64,000 nucleotides of DNA from Rummeliibacillus pycnus_A (GCF_044359855.1 NZ_CP132291.1:4216001-4280000); one strand, 5' to 3'. Positions 9,570 through 18,677 are shown, numbered from the stretch's first letter. Notes: generated from the sequence alone by a model not told the origin. Translations and numbers: made by a program.

Positions 9570-9650
9570 ATGAATGGTCTTAATTGTCCTGGATTCGTTT
9601 TTACTGGTCTTGTATTTGTCGCTGTCCTTTATGGATTTAATAAAGCATAA
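9570..9650 (+). CDS. Possible 26-residue membrane peptide
   Basis: Short ORF just after catalase whose product is mostly one hydrophobic helix (FVFTGLVFVAVLYGF) ending in NKA. It ends right before the terminator. There is no good ribosome site, so it may not be translated. Confidence 0.3.
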   Translation: MNGLNCPGFVFTGLVFVAVLYGFNKA

Positions 9651-9685
9651 AAATAACCACAGTTATGGTAAGACTGTGGTTATTT
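9651..9685. terminator. Terminator after catalase
   Basis: AAATAACCACAG pairs with CTGTGGTTATTT around a loop of 11 bases, followed by a T-rich tract. Confidence 0.88.
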
Positions 9686-9775
9686 GATTTTTTTAATTTG
9701 GCTTAAAAAACTCAGGTATATCCATCGTTACATAGGAAAAACTGTGGAAGAGTAATAAAGAAAGGAGTGTTTTCG

Positions 9776-9913
9776 TTGAAAGATCATAAGTTACCACATC
9801 AACAGTTGACGACAAAAGATAATGCACTATCATCGATGCAAGAAGTAATTTATCGAAAAGATTTCAAACGAGCTGTAAATGCAACTGAACAAAACGAAAA
9901 AAATAAAAAGTAA
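9776..9913 (+). CDS. Small basic protein, YfhE-like
   Basis: A 45-residue protein starting with TTG, preceded by AAAGGAGTG at the right distance, and ending in a lysine-rich tail. The middle, SSMQEVIYRKDFKRA, resembles the QEV-x-Y-x-x-x-F-K core that I recall for the Bacillus YfhE family of very small proteins; this is from memory and unverified. Function is unknown in that family. A clear terminator follows at 9929, which supports a discrete gene. Confidence 0.6.
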   Translation: MKDHKLPHQQLTTKDNALSSMQEVIYRKDFKRAVNATEQNEKNKK

Positions 9914-9928
9914 AATATAAAATAAAAT

Positions 9929-9962
9929 GGACCTTGAATTAGCTTATTCAAGGTTCATTTAT
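9929..9962 (+). terminator. Terminator after the YfhE-like gene
   Basis: TGGACCTTGAA pairs with TTCAAGGTTCA, followed by TTTATTA. Confidence 0.75.
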
Positions 9963-10133
9963 TAATTATGATGAGATAATTCATATTTTCTACTTCATGT
10001 TAATTGCATATTTATTTTACATCAGATAGCCCTCTGAAATTACAAAATATTCTAATTATCATATAATGAAATATAGATATTTTTTAATCTATTATTCAAT
10101 AAAGATTGGATTTAAAAGAGAGGGTGAATCTAA

Positions 10134-10994
10134 ATGTTAAATCGTCTTGTTAATCAATTTGGATTAAAGGTACGATCAATTGATGATGTTGAAGATTCTC
10201 ATAGTTCGACTGTCTATAAATGTGATTTGTTAAATGGAGAAACGGTCTATATTAAAATCCCTTATACCAAAATAAAATTTCAACGTGAGTTAGAGGCATA
10301 TAAGATCTTAAAAGGAAACGTTGCTATTCCTAAAATGCTCGATTATTGGGAAGGTGATGAAGATTGTATAGGTGCTTTTTTATTATCAAAACTACAAGGA
10401 AAACCGTTAACATCTCAAGGTTCTCCAAAACTAGCTTTCCAAGTTGGGGTCCTACATGCATCGATGCATAACGTCAATCCAACTAACGGACAAGAAGTAG
10501 AATGGATACAAAATGAATATTCTAATTGGCCCAATTTTGTGGAGCGTCAATTTTATAGTTTTGCAGAGGATGTAAAGGAAGTACTTGATGAACGCTTATA
10601 CAAACAGGCAATCAAGAAATTTGAGGAGATGAAAAATCAGTTACCTTCCCCTGATGGACCTAGTTTTATACATATGGACTTTCGTCCAGCAAATATTATT
10701 GTTGATGGAGACCAAGTTTCAGGAGTGATTGATTTTGAAAGCGTACGATTTGGTTCAACAGAAATCGATTTTACAAAGATAAATCGAGATTTTTTAAGCT
10801 TAGATAGATCATTGTATAATGCATATAAAGATGGCTATAACAGTATTAGACCATTGAAAAGTTTAGAAGATATATTACCTTTTTATCAATTTACTGATGC
10901 TTTTAATAGTATTGGTTGGTGTAAACGTCGTGGAATAAAAGAAAATGCAATGTTTCTAAAAGAAAATTTAACGATATTAAAGCGTTTGTGCTAG
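10134..10994 (+). CDS. APH-family phosphotransferase (small-molecule kinase)
   Basis: A 286-residue kinase-like protein of the aminoglycoside phosphotransferase/choline kinase fold. The catalytic loop is FIHMDFRPANIIV (the HxD-x4-N pattern), followed by VIDFESVRFG in place of the usual metal-binding DxD. The N-terminal lobe has KIPYTKIKFQRELEAYKIL, with a candidate ATP lysine and glutamate. AGAGGG precedes the ATG. It may phosphorylate an antibiotic or a metabolite such as a sugar or an alcohol. The neighbours (catalase, SelO) give no hint. The substrate should not be assumed to be a drug. Confidence 0.85.
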   Translation: MLNRLVNQFGLKVRSIDDVEDSHSSTVYKCDLLNGETVYIKIPYTKIKFQRELEAYKILKGNVAIPKMLDYWEGDEDCIGAFLLSKLQGKPLTSQGSPKLAFQVGVLHASMHNVNPTNGQEVEWIQNEYSNWPNFVERQFYSFAEDVKEVLDERLYKQAIKKFEEMKNQLPSPDGPSFIHMDFRPANIIVDGDQVSGVIDFESVRFGSTEIDFTKINRDFLSLDRSLYNAYKDGYNSIRPLKSLEDILPFYQFTDAFNSIGWCKRRGIKENAMFLKENLTILKRLC

Positions 10995-11206
10995 GTACCA
11001 AAGCAATGCTGAGAATTTGTGGATTTAAAAGAGAAGCTGAACTTTTTAGCCCTTAAAGGGTGTGAAATTGATATGGATATGTATGTAGATTAATACAAAT
11101 ACTCAATAGATAAATCTCATGTTCGAGATGGTAGATATCTGTATCACTTGTTCTCATGAATTTCCTTTATACTGTAAATAAGAATTTAAAAAAGTGAGGA
11201 GAAAAT
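10995..11206. other. Intergenic; possible acetyltransferase tail fragment
   Basis: At about 11005-11092 two adjacent frames read MLRICGFKREAELFS and LKGCEIDMDMYVD. The first resembles the CGFKREGE region of GNAT acetyltransferases, so a decayed frameshifted remnant is possible. Weak evidence. Confidence 0.2.
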
Positions 11207-12634
11207 ATGCAAGAGAATCAAAGCTACCTGTCACTACCTGCTTCCTTTTATAAAGTTGCAACATTAAATCCAGTGAGTAATCCTTCGTTTTTAGTTATCA
11301 ATGAACCATTAGCTGATGAGCTTGGGATTGATGTTAATAAATTAAAGAGTGAACGAGCACTGCAAATTTTAGCAGGTAATGAGATGCCTGAATCAGCAGC
11401 TCAAATTGCACAAAGCTATGCAGGGCATCAGTTTGGACATTTTACAATGCTTGGAGATGGACGGGCACTTTTAATTGGTGAGCAAGAAACGAAACAAGGA
11501 CTAAAAGATTTTCAATTAAAGGGATCTGGAAGAACGCCTTATTCACGCGGGGGAGATGGGCGTGCTGCAGTTGGTCCAATGCTTAGAGAGTACATTATTA
11601 GTGAGGCATTACATGCACTTCATATTCCGACGACGAGAAGCTTAGCCATTGTTAAAACGGGCGAGCCTGTTTACCGTGAGTGTGTATTAGATGGTGCGAT
11701 TTTAACACGAGTCGCATCAAGTCATTTACGAGTGGGTACTTTCCAATTCGCACGACATTTTTGTGAGCAAGAGGATTTAAGAGCACTTGCAGATTATGCA
11801 ATTCAACGTCACTATCCTACACTTGCAAATAAGGAAAATCGATATGCTGAGTTTTTCAGTCAGGTGGTTCATCGTCAAGCTAAGTTGATTGCAAGCTGGC
11901 AGCAAATAGGCTTTGTTCATGGTGTGATGAATACCGATAATATGACAATTAGTGGCGAAGCAATTGATTTTGGACCGTGTGCTTTCATGGATACATTTGA
12001 CCCGTCGACAGTTTTTAGCTCTATAGATAGAGTAGGGCGCTATGCGTATGAAAACCAGCCGAAAATCGGTGGTTGGAATTTAGCGCGACTAGCCGAAACT
12101 TTATTACCACTTGTGCATGAGGATGAGGAGCAAGCTTTAGAAATAATACAGGCTAAGCTAGATGAATACCCAAAAGCATTTCAGCAATATTGGTTAGAAG
12201 GCATGCGTAAAAAGTTAGGGCTACAGGTAGTAATGGGAGAAGATGCTGCATTAATAGACCAACTATTAACGATAATGCATCAACAACAGGCAGATTATAC
12301 GAACACATTCCGAGGGCTTAGTACTGACCAAGAGCTAGAAATTTTTGAAACAGATGATTTTAAAGCGTGGCAACAGAATTGGCATAGCCGCCTACAAAAA
12401 GAAAATACATCTTTAGAAGCAGCAAAGGCCTCTATGCAAAAGATAAACCCAGCGATTATTGCACGAAATTATTATGTAGAAGAAGCACTCAAATTTGCTA
12501 ATCAAGGTGATTTAACCTATGTTGAAACATTAGTCGATGCCCTCCGCTCACCATTTACAGTAAAAACAGAACATCAGCATTTACAAATACCGCCAAAAGA
12601 GGACGGGCCGTTTATTACTTATTGTGGAACGTAG
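11207..12634 (+). CDS. selO: SelO/YdiU-family protein adenylyltransferase
   Basis: A pseudokinase-fold enzyme that in characterised members transfers AMP to Ser/Thr/Tyr of target proteins, linked to redox stress. Signature segments are SYAGHQFGHF, MLGDGRALLIGEQ, FQLKGSGRTPYSRGGDGRAA, PMLREYIISEALHAL and GVMNTDNMTISGEAIDFGP, the last holding the metal-binding Asn and Asp. Length 475 is typical of bacterial YdiU. This protein ends in ITYCGT, and the selenocysteine-position Cys of the eukaryotic family would lie here. GTGAGGAG precedes the ATG. It appears monocistronic. Confidence 0.95.
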   Translation: MQENQSYLSLPASFYKVATLNPVSNPSFLVINEPLADELGIDVNKLKSERALQILAGNEMPESAAQIAQSYAGHQFGHFTMLGDGRALLIGEQETKQGLKDFQLKGSGRTPYSRGGDGRAAVGPMLREYIISEALHALHIPTTRSLAIVKTGEPVYRECVLDGAILTRVASSHLRVGTFQFARHFCEQEDLRALADYAIQRHYPTLANKENRYAEFFSQVVHRQAKLIASWQQIGFVHGVMNTDNMTISGEAIDFGPCAFMDTFDPSTVFSSIDRVGRYAYENQPKIGGWNLARLAETLLPLVHEDEEQALEIIQAKLDEYPKAFQQYWLEGMRKKLGLQVVMGEDAALIDQLLTIMHQQQADYTNTFRGLSTDQELEIFETDDFKAWQQNWHSRLQKENTSLEAAKASMQKINPAIIARNYYVEEALKFANQGDLTYVETLVDALRSPFTVKTEHQHLQIPPKEDGPFITYCGT

Positions 12635-12666
12635 AGTGAAAAGAGAAATAGCATATTGGAAGCTCA

Positions 12667-12798
12667 GTGATTAGAGTAGAGTATTTTATGGGGGAAATAA
12701 TTTGTCCTGTTGGGGAGGAGAAATTTAGAACCCCCATATGGACAATATGGGATGATAACCAATTTATTGGTAATAATCACTGTGATTTTAAACTATGA
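12667..12798 (+). CDS. Possible short ORF, 43 residues
   Basis: A GTG-started frame (or ATG at 12688) encoding a sequence with CPVGEEKFRTPIW and DDNQFIGNNHCDF. The composition looks protein-like, but there is no ribosome site and I recognise no family. It ends just before a terminator. It could be the tail of a lost gene. Confidence 0.25.
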   Translation: MIRVEYFMGEIICPVGEEKFRTPIWTIWDDNQFIGNNHCDFKL

Positions 12799-12801
12799 TT
12801 A

Positions 12802-12841
12802 AGAAGCAAAAGTTTCTTTTGTGAAACCTTTGCTTCTTTCT
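12802..12841. terminator. Terminator downstream of selO
   Basis: AGAAGCAAAAGTTTC pairs with GAAACCTTTGCTTCT around TTTTGT, followed by TTCTT. Confidence 0.85.
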
Positions 12842-12866
12842 TAAGATTATGAGAGGAGATGGATTT

Positions 12867-13361
12867 TTGAACAAAACTAATTTTTCATCTATTACAGTTC
12901 TCTTTTTATTAATGGTCGTTTTATTTGGATGTTCATCATCTACATACAAAACAACCCCTTCAATACAAATGAATTCAAAAGTGTCATCTTTGACTAATAA
13001 AGATTTTTCGGAAGTTGGTGGCGTAAAGTATTTAGAAAACCCCACTAAAGAGAATTTTAAAAAGGTTACTATTCATTTAGAAATCGAAAATTTCGAAAAA
13101 TTAAAAAAACCAGAAGTAACTATAAACGATAATTGGAAAAAAATTTTTGGGGACGCTTATTGGTTTGGGGAAGGTTCAACAAAAGAAACTCCTAAATTCA
13201 TCTATAATAATAGTATGGTTCTTTATGTAAAAAATCTTACTAATAAGGAAATTTAAGAAAAAATAAAAAATGCTCACTATACAATTACTTGGCAAAATAA
13301 TGATAATAAAACTGAAAGTGAAACACACTCATTTGGGGACCATCTTATAATTACAGATTAG
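12867..13361 (+). pseudogene. Small lipoprotein gene with an internal in-frame stop
   Basis: The TTG start has AGAGGAG eight bases upstream. The product has a lipoprotein signal (hydrophobic stretch then LFGCSSS, with Cys as the lipidated residue), so it would be anchored outside the membrane. The frame stops with TAA at 13254-13256 after LTNKEI. The same frame then continues for 34 sensible codons (EKIKNAHYTITWQN ... GDHLIITD) to TAG at 13359. This pattern suggests a nonsense mutation in a 164-residue protein rather than two genes. A truncated 129-residue product could still be made. I do not recognise the family. Confidence 0.7.
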
Positions 13362-13783
13362 AGTCAATTTCATAATTCAAAGATTTGATTTAAAACACAA
13401 ACATTAAATGGAAATGCTATACTTATTAGAATATTGTCTAAGAAGCGGAAGATGGCGAGTCCTACAGGATAGAGAGGAAGCCGCTTAAAAAGTAAAAAGA
13501 GCTAGTTTTTTTATTAAAAATCTTGTATAGCTATCTTAGTTGAAGGTGAATTAATTACACTTAGTAACTTATTTAGTTATAAACAATTGAACTATAAGGA
13601 GTTAGCAGCCGTCATAGTAACATTTGATTCTAGATTACGAAATTATACGATTTCAATGAGTGTCAAAATCCTAGATATAAAGGGGTTTTGGCATTTTTTA
13701 AATTTCATTTGATTTCAAATAGTTTCATCAAACCGTAGCTAACTACGGGAAAAAATCGTAGTAGCTAAATATTTAAATACGCT
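13362..13783. other. Intergenic region before the integrase relic
   Basis: Contains the repeat end at 13443-13486 and a terminator-like hairpin at about 13663-13698 (CAAAATCCT / GGGGTTTTG, then TTTTTT), which is suitable for ending rightward or converging transcripts. It may be an old element boundary. Confidence 0.4.
13443..13486. repeat. Truncated copy of the palindromic repeat end
   Basis: AAGCGG...CCGCTT inverted pair enclosing GAAGATGGCGAGTCCT, which matches the left end of the 2487-2668 element with two or three changes. Confidence 0.5.
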
Positions 13784-14085
13784 TCAAATTTTTGAATCTG
13801 ATTCTTTTGCTTTAGCTGTGACATGAGCATTGATGTTCATTGTAGTTTGAATATCACTATGTCCTAGTCGATCTTGCACTTCTTTAATTTTTGCTCCTGC
13901 CTCAAATAGTAAAGAACAATGAGTGTGACGCAAACCATGTGTAGAAACTTCTTTGAGGTAATATTTCGTTTGGATTTGAACAATCCATTTTCGTGTTTTT
14001 GTAGGTTGCAAGAAGTCATTATATTCATTGGTGAAAACTAATTGATTTGGTGATTTTTTATATTTCGTTTTATAAGAAGATATTT
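13784..14085 (-). pseudogene. Tyrosine recombinase (phage integrase) C-terminal relic
   Basis: The readable frame gives SPNQLVFTNEYNDF, then HGLRHTHCSLLFEAGAKIKE and LGHSDIQTTMNINAHVT, the catalytic end of a phage/ICE integrase. The RHTH and LGHS boxes are present, but the nucleophile position usually read as MNIYAHVT here is MNINAHVT: the tyrosine codon has become AAT. The N-terminal half is absent; the frame degrades upstream of about 14085. It is therefore an inactive remnant. It lies directly upstream of the TOMM cluster, reads away from it, and is a sign that this segment was once mobile. Confidence 0.85.
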
Positions 14086-14277
14086 GAAATGTTCTATGCC
14101 TGGTAGATATAAGGCATTGAAATCAGTAGCAATATCCATTCATTGTTCATAAATTGTTTAGGAGGTATTTGAACTAGTGGATTCACCTATTACACAGCTG
14201 ATTTAGTTCATTTTTATTTGTTTACATTTTTATGATCTTAGCACATCTTGTTAATTTAATTTCAGGAGGTGGCAAGA

Positions 14278-14586
14278 ATGAATGATTTCCATAACGAACT
14301 CCAGATGTTGAATGTTGGCGATTTCCATATGAGTGAGGCAGTTGCTTTGGACCCAAATGGATCCACAAGTCCAGTTGCGCAGCTCAGTCCTATGGGTGGC
14401 TTTGGCCGTTGTTCTAATCGATGTTCTAATTGTTCTAATTGTTTTAGATGCTCTAGTTGCTTCTTTACCTGTTTTAATTGTTTTAGATGCTCTAGTTGCT
14501 TCTTTACCTGTTTTAATTGTTCTAATTGTTTTAGATGCTCTAATTGTTTTAGTTGCTCTAATTGTTTCCGTTGCGGTGGTCGCTAA
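14278..14586 (+). CDS. TOMM bacteriocin precursor peptide (heterocycloanthracin/sonorensin type)
   Basis: A 102-residue precursor of a thiazole/oxazole-modified peptide. The leader, MNDFHNELQMLNVGDFHMSE, matches the style of the BA_2677/heterocycloanthracin leaders, with the F-x-x-x-L element used for docking. The core begins after about SPMGGFGR and has 18 Cys, mostly one every third residue, spaced by Ser, Asn, Phe and Arg (CSN, CFR, CSS units), ending CGGR. A 39-base exact tandem duplication (14442-14480 and 14481-14519) gives two copies of a 13-residue unit. The ATG at 14278 has AGGAGG eight bases away; GTG 14269 overlaps that site. Cys and Ser in the core are the expected sites of azole formation by the three downstream enzymes. 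Confidence 0.93.
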   Translation: MNDFHNELQMLNVGDFHMSEAVALDPNGSTSPVAQLSPMGGFGRCSNRCSNCSNCFRCSSCFFTCFNCFRCSSCFFTCFNCSNCFRCSNCFSCSNCFRCGGR

Positions 14587-14641
14587 GGTAGTCGTGGCCA
14601 CACTTATTTCTAGATTTCTAACAAAAACCGTGATTGCCAAG

Positions 14642-14670
14642 GTCCCTGCAGTTGTTGCAGGGACTTTTCT
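14642..14670 (+). terminator. Attenuator hairpin between TOMM precursor and maturation genes
   Basis: A perfect 9-bp stem, GTCCCTGCA with TGCAGGGAC, loop GTTGT, then TTTTCTT. It sits between the precursor and the co-directional enzyme genes. Partial read-through would give much precursor and less enzyme, as in other ribosomal peptide clusters. Confidence 0.85.
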
Positions 14671-14763
14671 TAATAAGATTAAACATATGAAACAAGTTAC
14701 GGTGCATAGGATGAAATGTTAGTCATATACGCTTAGGAATAACTATGGTTAAGGAGGAGCGTA

Positions 14764-16731
14764 ATGCCAAATTTGACCCCTATGATGCGTCTGAAAGTAA
14801 AAAGGGACACATTTTTTCTCCCCGATTCAAATAGTGGTGTGTATTTTCGAAATAATAAAAGTTCTTTTCGTGTGGAAGGTCAGGAGATCGTTCAGTGGAT
14901 TGAAAAACTGATACCGATGTTCAACGGGAAAAACACGTTAGGGAATTTGACAGATGGATTGCCTGGACCATATCGGGATCGTGTCTATGAGATTGCGGAA
15001 GCGCTGTACCGAAATGAGTATGTTCGGGATGTGAGCCAAGATCTTCCTCATCAATTGGCGGATCAGGTTCTTAATAAGTATGCCTCTCAAATTGAGTTTT
15101 TGGACAGTTTCGGTGATTCGAGTGCGTACCGATTTCAAACCTATCGTCAGGCAAAAGTGTTGGCAGTTGGCGGGGGCCCTATTTTTGTTTCGTTGGTTTC
15201 TTCATTACTTGAATCCGGATTGCCCAAGATCCATGTTCTAATCACGGACTCGGTGTCGACCAATAGACGGCGGTTGATGGAACTCGTGGCACATGCCCGT
15301 AAAACAGACATCGAGGTAGAGGTAGAAGAGGTTAGCCCGCAGAAGGAAGGGGAACGATCTTGGCGGGATATTGTTCAACCGTTTGATTCGATATTGTATG
15401 TGTCTCAGGAGTGCGATATTGAGAAACTCCAAGTTCTTCATAAGGTTTGTAGGGAAGAAAAGAAGGTGTTTCTCCCTGCTATATGCCAACAGGGGGTGGG
15501 AATTGCGGGTCCGCTAGTGCATCCAGACTCTAAGGGGTGTTGGGAGTCTGCGTGGAGGCGCATACACCGAGCTGTACTTTCTAAAGAGCAACAGTTCACC
15601 GCTTTCTCTGCAACAGCAGGGGCAATGTTAGCCAATGTAATCACATTTGAATTGTTTAAAGAGATTACAGGAGTGACCGAATCTGAACAGAGGAACCTAT
15701 TCTATCTGCTTGATCTAGACACATTGGAAGGAAACTGGCATTCGTTTTTGCCTCATCCATTGGAGGATGGAAACGTATCTAGCGAATGGGTAACAGATTT
15801 GGATGTGCATCTTGAACGAAGCTTAAGCAAAGATGAAACGAATGGATTATTACTTTACTTCAGCCAGTTGACATCGGAAGTATCAGGAATTTTTCATATT
15901 TGGGAGGAAGGAGATCTAAAGCAGCTGCCTTTAGCTCAGTGTCGCGTTCAAGCGGTTGATATGTTATCTGAGGGACCCGCTGAGCTTTTACCAGACATTG
16001 TTTGTACAGGTCTGACGCATGAGGAAGCGCGGAGGCAAGCGGGACTGGCTGGGATAGAATCGTATGTGTCACAAGCGGTCGAACTACTCGCTGCTACCCT
16101 ACCATCATATAAGGAAAAAGAGGAGAATGGGGTAGAAATAAAGGAATTCATCGGAGTTGGAGCGGGGGAAACGGTTACTGAAGGTATTTGCCGGGGATTG
16201 CAAAGGTGTTTGGATAAAGAGCTAAGCAAGCAGCTGATAAATAAAAAAAATCATGTTGCTCGGTTGCACTTGGAAACAGTAGAAGATGAACACTGCCGGT
16301 TTTATTTGGAGGCACTGGCCACAATGCATGGCTCACCGACGATCGGATTAGGAGAGGAAGTGAACGGTTTTCCTGTCATTTGGGTAGGAACGAATGACGG
16401 CTGGTATGGTGGTGTAGATTTGAATATTACATTGGCGTTGCGAAAAGCGTTACAACAGGCGCTTATGAAGGTACAATGCCCTACGGCTTCCCACCTGGTG
16501 CAAGCGCAGGAAGTTTCATCCGTTATACTGGAAGAAAAGGTGCCACTAAGCCTTGTTATCTCCGCTTATGATGAGAAGAATAAGTCCGAGATTTTGCAGT
16601 CCGCTATACAAATCCTAGAACGGAATCACAAACGGCTTTTAGTGTTTGATCTAGCATTTGAACCATTTTTGAAAGAGGGACTCGCAGGGCTGTTTGGCGT
16701 GTTATTACGAGATGAGGGAGGATTCCGGTGA
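14764..16731 (+). CDS. TOMM maturation protein, ThiF/E1-like (putative thiazole-containing bacteriocin maturation protein)
   Basis: A 655-residue cytoplasmic protein of the ocin-ThiF-like group found beside heterocycloanthracin precursors. The N-terminal ~110 residues look like a winged-helix peptide-binding domain. A degenerate nucleotide-fold glycine loop, VLAVGGGPIFVSLVSSLL, follows at about 128-145. The remainder contains an E1-like domain without obvious catalytic motifs. In characterised relatives such proteins bind the leader and present it to the YcaO enzyme. AGGAGG precedes the ATG. The gene overlaps the YcaO gene by four bases (GTGA), indicating coupled translation and probably a complex. 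Its base composition looks richer in G and C than the flanking genes, consistent with transfer. Confidence 0.88.
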   Translation: MPNLTPMMRLKVKRDTFFLPDSNSGVYFRNNKSSFRVEGQEIVQWIEKLIPMFNGKNTLGNLTDGLPGPYRDRVYEIAEALYRNEYVRDVSQDLPHQLADQVLNKYASQIEFLDSFGDSSAYRFQTYRQAKVLAVGGGPIFVSLVSSLLESGLPKIHVLITDSVSTNRRRLMELVAHARKTDIEVEVEEVSPQKEGERSWRDIVQPFDSILYVSQECDIEKLQVLHKVCREEKKVFLPAICQQGVGIAGPLVHPDSKGCWESAWRRIHRAVLSKEQQFTAFSATAGAMLANVITFELFKEITGVTESEQRNLFYLLDLDTLEGNWHSFLPHPLEDGNVSSEWVTDLDVHLERSLSKDETNGLLLYFSQLTSEVSGIFHIWEEGDLKQLPLAQCRVQAVDMLSEGPAELLPDIVCTGLTHEEARRQAGLAGIESYVSQAVELLAATLPSYKEKEENGVEIKEFIGVGAGETVTEGICRGLQRCLDKELSKQLINKKNHVARLHLETVEDEHCRFYLEALATMHGSPTIGLGEEVNGFPVIWVGTNDGWYGGVDLNITLALRKALQQALMKVQCPTASHLVQAQEVSSVILEEKVPLSLVISAYDEKNKSEILQSAIQILERNHKRLLVFDLAFEPFLKEGLAGLFGVLLRDEGGFR

Positions 16732-18677
16732 GTGCGGTCGTGATGGTTGTTGGAGAAGGATTATTAGCTGAACGTGTGTGGGAGGATCTATCCACTCAAT
16801 ACGAAGTAATACGCCGCTACGATTTCGAGGCTGGAGTACCAGAAACGATTAATCTGGTTCTGGTATTACACGATACATTGAATCCTTCCATTCATAAAAA
16901 GTCGGAAGAGGTATTGCGGCCAACCGGTATACCTTGGCTGCGAGGATTTGTTTCATATGGAGAAGGAGTGATAGGGCCACTAGTACGTCCGGAAATACCA
17001 GGCTGCTCCCAGTGTGCAGATAAGCGACGTATCATGGCAGGGCTAGACCGTAAAGAGATGTGGGAGATGGACCAGAGACTTGAGGCTAAGGTTCACGGTG
17101 GAATTTCGTGTGATGCTTGGGCATCGCGTACGGGACTATTGCAAATGGCGCACCTTCTCGAGGCAGAGGTACAGAGCATATTAGATGGAGATCAGGCTTA
17201 TTCGGAAGGTCGTTTATGTTTAATCAATCTAAAATCGCTAAAGAGTTCATGGCATCCGTTTCTTCCTGACCCGTTATGTCCGGTCTGTAGTCGATTACCC
17301 AATGATTCACCAGCCGCGGCCCGAATTACATTACAATCTAGTCTGAAGATCAGTACTGACAGCTTCCGCTGTCGTTCCATGGATGACCTAAAAAATATTC
17401 TAAGCAAGGATTATCTGGATGAGCGGACTGGTTTATTAAATGGTAAAATGTATAACCTCATGTTGCCATTTGCCGATGCAAGTGTTAATTTGCCGTTGTT
17501 TACGGGAGACGAGGGTGTGGCAGGTCGAACTCATTCATACAAGGTTAGTGAGGCCACGGCTATCTTGGAGGGGTTAGAACGGTACTGTGGCCTTTCTCCA
17601 AGTGGAAAACAAACAGTGGTTCATGACAGCTTCCGCAATCTGGAAGACCGAGCGCTTAATCCTCTCAAGGTAGGTGTGCATTCAAAGGAACAGTATGCGC
17701 TGCCTAATTTTCCGTTCAAACCGTTTAATCCTGATCAATCCATCGATTGGGTTTGGGGTTATTCGTTTTTGCAAGAGCGTCCTATTCTGATTCCAGAGTT
17801 ACTTGCTTATTACAGCTTGGGCTACGATGAGGGATTTGTCTATGAAACTTCCAATGGATGTGCGGTAGGAGGTAGTATAGAGGAGGCAATTTTCTACGGT
17901 ATTATGGAAGTTGTAGAGCGTGATTCGTTCCTGATGACTTGGTACGCAGAGCTGGCACTCCCACGTCTTGACCCTTATTCTACTAATGATCAAGAATTAA
18001 AGTTGATGATTGATCGTGTGCGGGCGGTTGGTGGATATGATCTCTATTTTTATAACTCGACGATGGAGAACGGAATTCCAAGTGTTTTGGTTTTAGCGAA
18101 AAACAGGGAAAAAATGGGGTTGAATATCATCAGTGCGGCCGGTGCTCATCTGGATCCATTACGAGCGGCGAAAAGTGCGATTCATGAGTTGGCTGGCATG
18201 ATGCGAATACTTGATGCGAATTTAGAAGCAAACCGGGAGGAGTATGTGCGAATGTTGAAAGACTCTTCCTTGGTACGTCAGATGGATGATCATGGGATGC
18301 TGTATGGGTTGCCGGAAGCGCAAGAACGCCTACAGTTTTTGTTGGATGATAGTCGGCCATTGCGAACGTTTGATGAGGAATTTAAATGGGAGGCAGTGCA
18401 TGCAGATCTTACGGATGATCTGCGGGATATTCTCCAGGTGTTTAGGGGATTGAACCTCGATGTGATCGTGGTTGACCAAACGACACCGGAAATCAAACAA
18501 AACGGATTGTTTTGCGTTAAAGTACTAATTCCGGGGATGCTGCCAATGACATTCGGTCAACATCTTACCCGAATAACAGGGCTTGAGAGGGTGCTCCGGG
18601 TGCCAATGGAACTAAGGTTTAAGGAACAACCGCTAACACTTGGACAGTTAAATCCATATCCGCATCCGTTCCCATAA
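16728..18677 (+). CDS. TOMM cyclodehydratase, YcaO domain with N-terminal leader-binding/Zn region
   Basis: Uses ATP to cyclise Cys/Ser of the precursor core into azolines. The N-terminal ~200 residues carry two CxxC pairs (C93/C96 in GCSQCADKRR and C184/C187 in CPVCSRL), the zinc tetrad of fused E1-like partner domains. The YcaO domain follows, with SEATAILEGLERYCG (about 274-288) and EEAIFYGIMEVVERDSF for ATP/Mg binding. The protein ends with the proline-rich PYPHPFP tail that is important for activity in many TOMM YcaO proteins. The start is GTG, overlapping the preceding stop, with GGGAGGATT upstream. Length 649 fits the fused form. Confidence 0.95.
   Translation: MSAVVMVVGEGLLAERVWEDLSTQYEVIRRYDFEAGVPETINLVLVLHDTLNPSIHKKSEEVLRPTGIPWLRGFVSYGEGVIGPLVRPEIPGCSQCADKRRIMAGLDRKEMWEMDQRLEAKVHGGISCDAWASRTGLLQMAHLLEAEVQSILDGDQAYSEGRLCLINLKSLKSSWHPFLPDPLCPVCSRLPNDSPAAARITLQSSLKISTDSFRCRSMDDLKNILSKDYLDERTGLLNGKMYNLMLPFADASVNLPLFTGDEGVAGRTHSYKVSEATAILEGLERYCGLSPSGKQTVVHDSFRNLEDRALNPLKVGVHSKEQYALPNFPFKPFNPDQSIDWVWGYSFLQERPILIPELLAYYSLGYDEGFVYETSNGCAVGGSIEEAIFYGIMEVVERDSFLMTWYAELALPRLDPYSTNDQELKLMIDRVRAVGGYDLYFYNSTMENGIPSVLVLAKNREKMGLNIISAAGAHLDPLRAAKSAIHELAGMMRILDANLEANREEYVRMLKDSSLVRQMDDHGMLYGLPEAQERLQFLLDDSRPLRTFDEEFKWEAVHADLTDDLRDILQVFRGLNLDVIVVDQTTPEIKQNGLFCVKVLIPGMLPMTFGQHLTRITGLERVLRVPMELRFKEQPLTLGQLNPYPHPFP

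Noticed and set aside
14251..14640. Antisense frame with repeated TIRATKTIRASKTIR-type residues
   Set aside because: It is the reverse reading of the Cys-rich core repeats of the precursor; no ribosome site and the sense gene is well supported.
14333..14722. Overlapping plus-strand frame of Val/Leu/Ile/Ala residues
   Set aside because: Second frame of the same DNA repeats; its hydrophobicity follows from the TTT/CTA-rich repeat, not from a real membrane protein.
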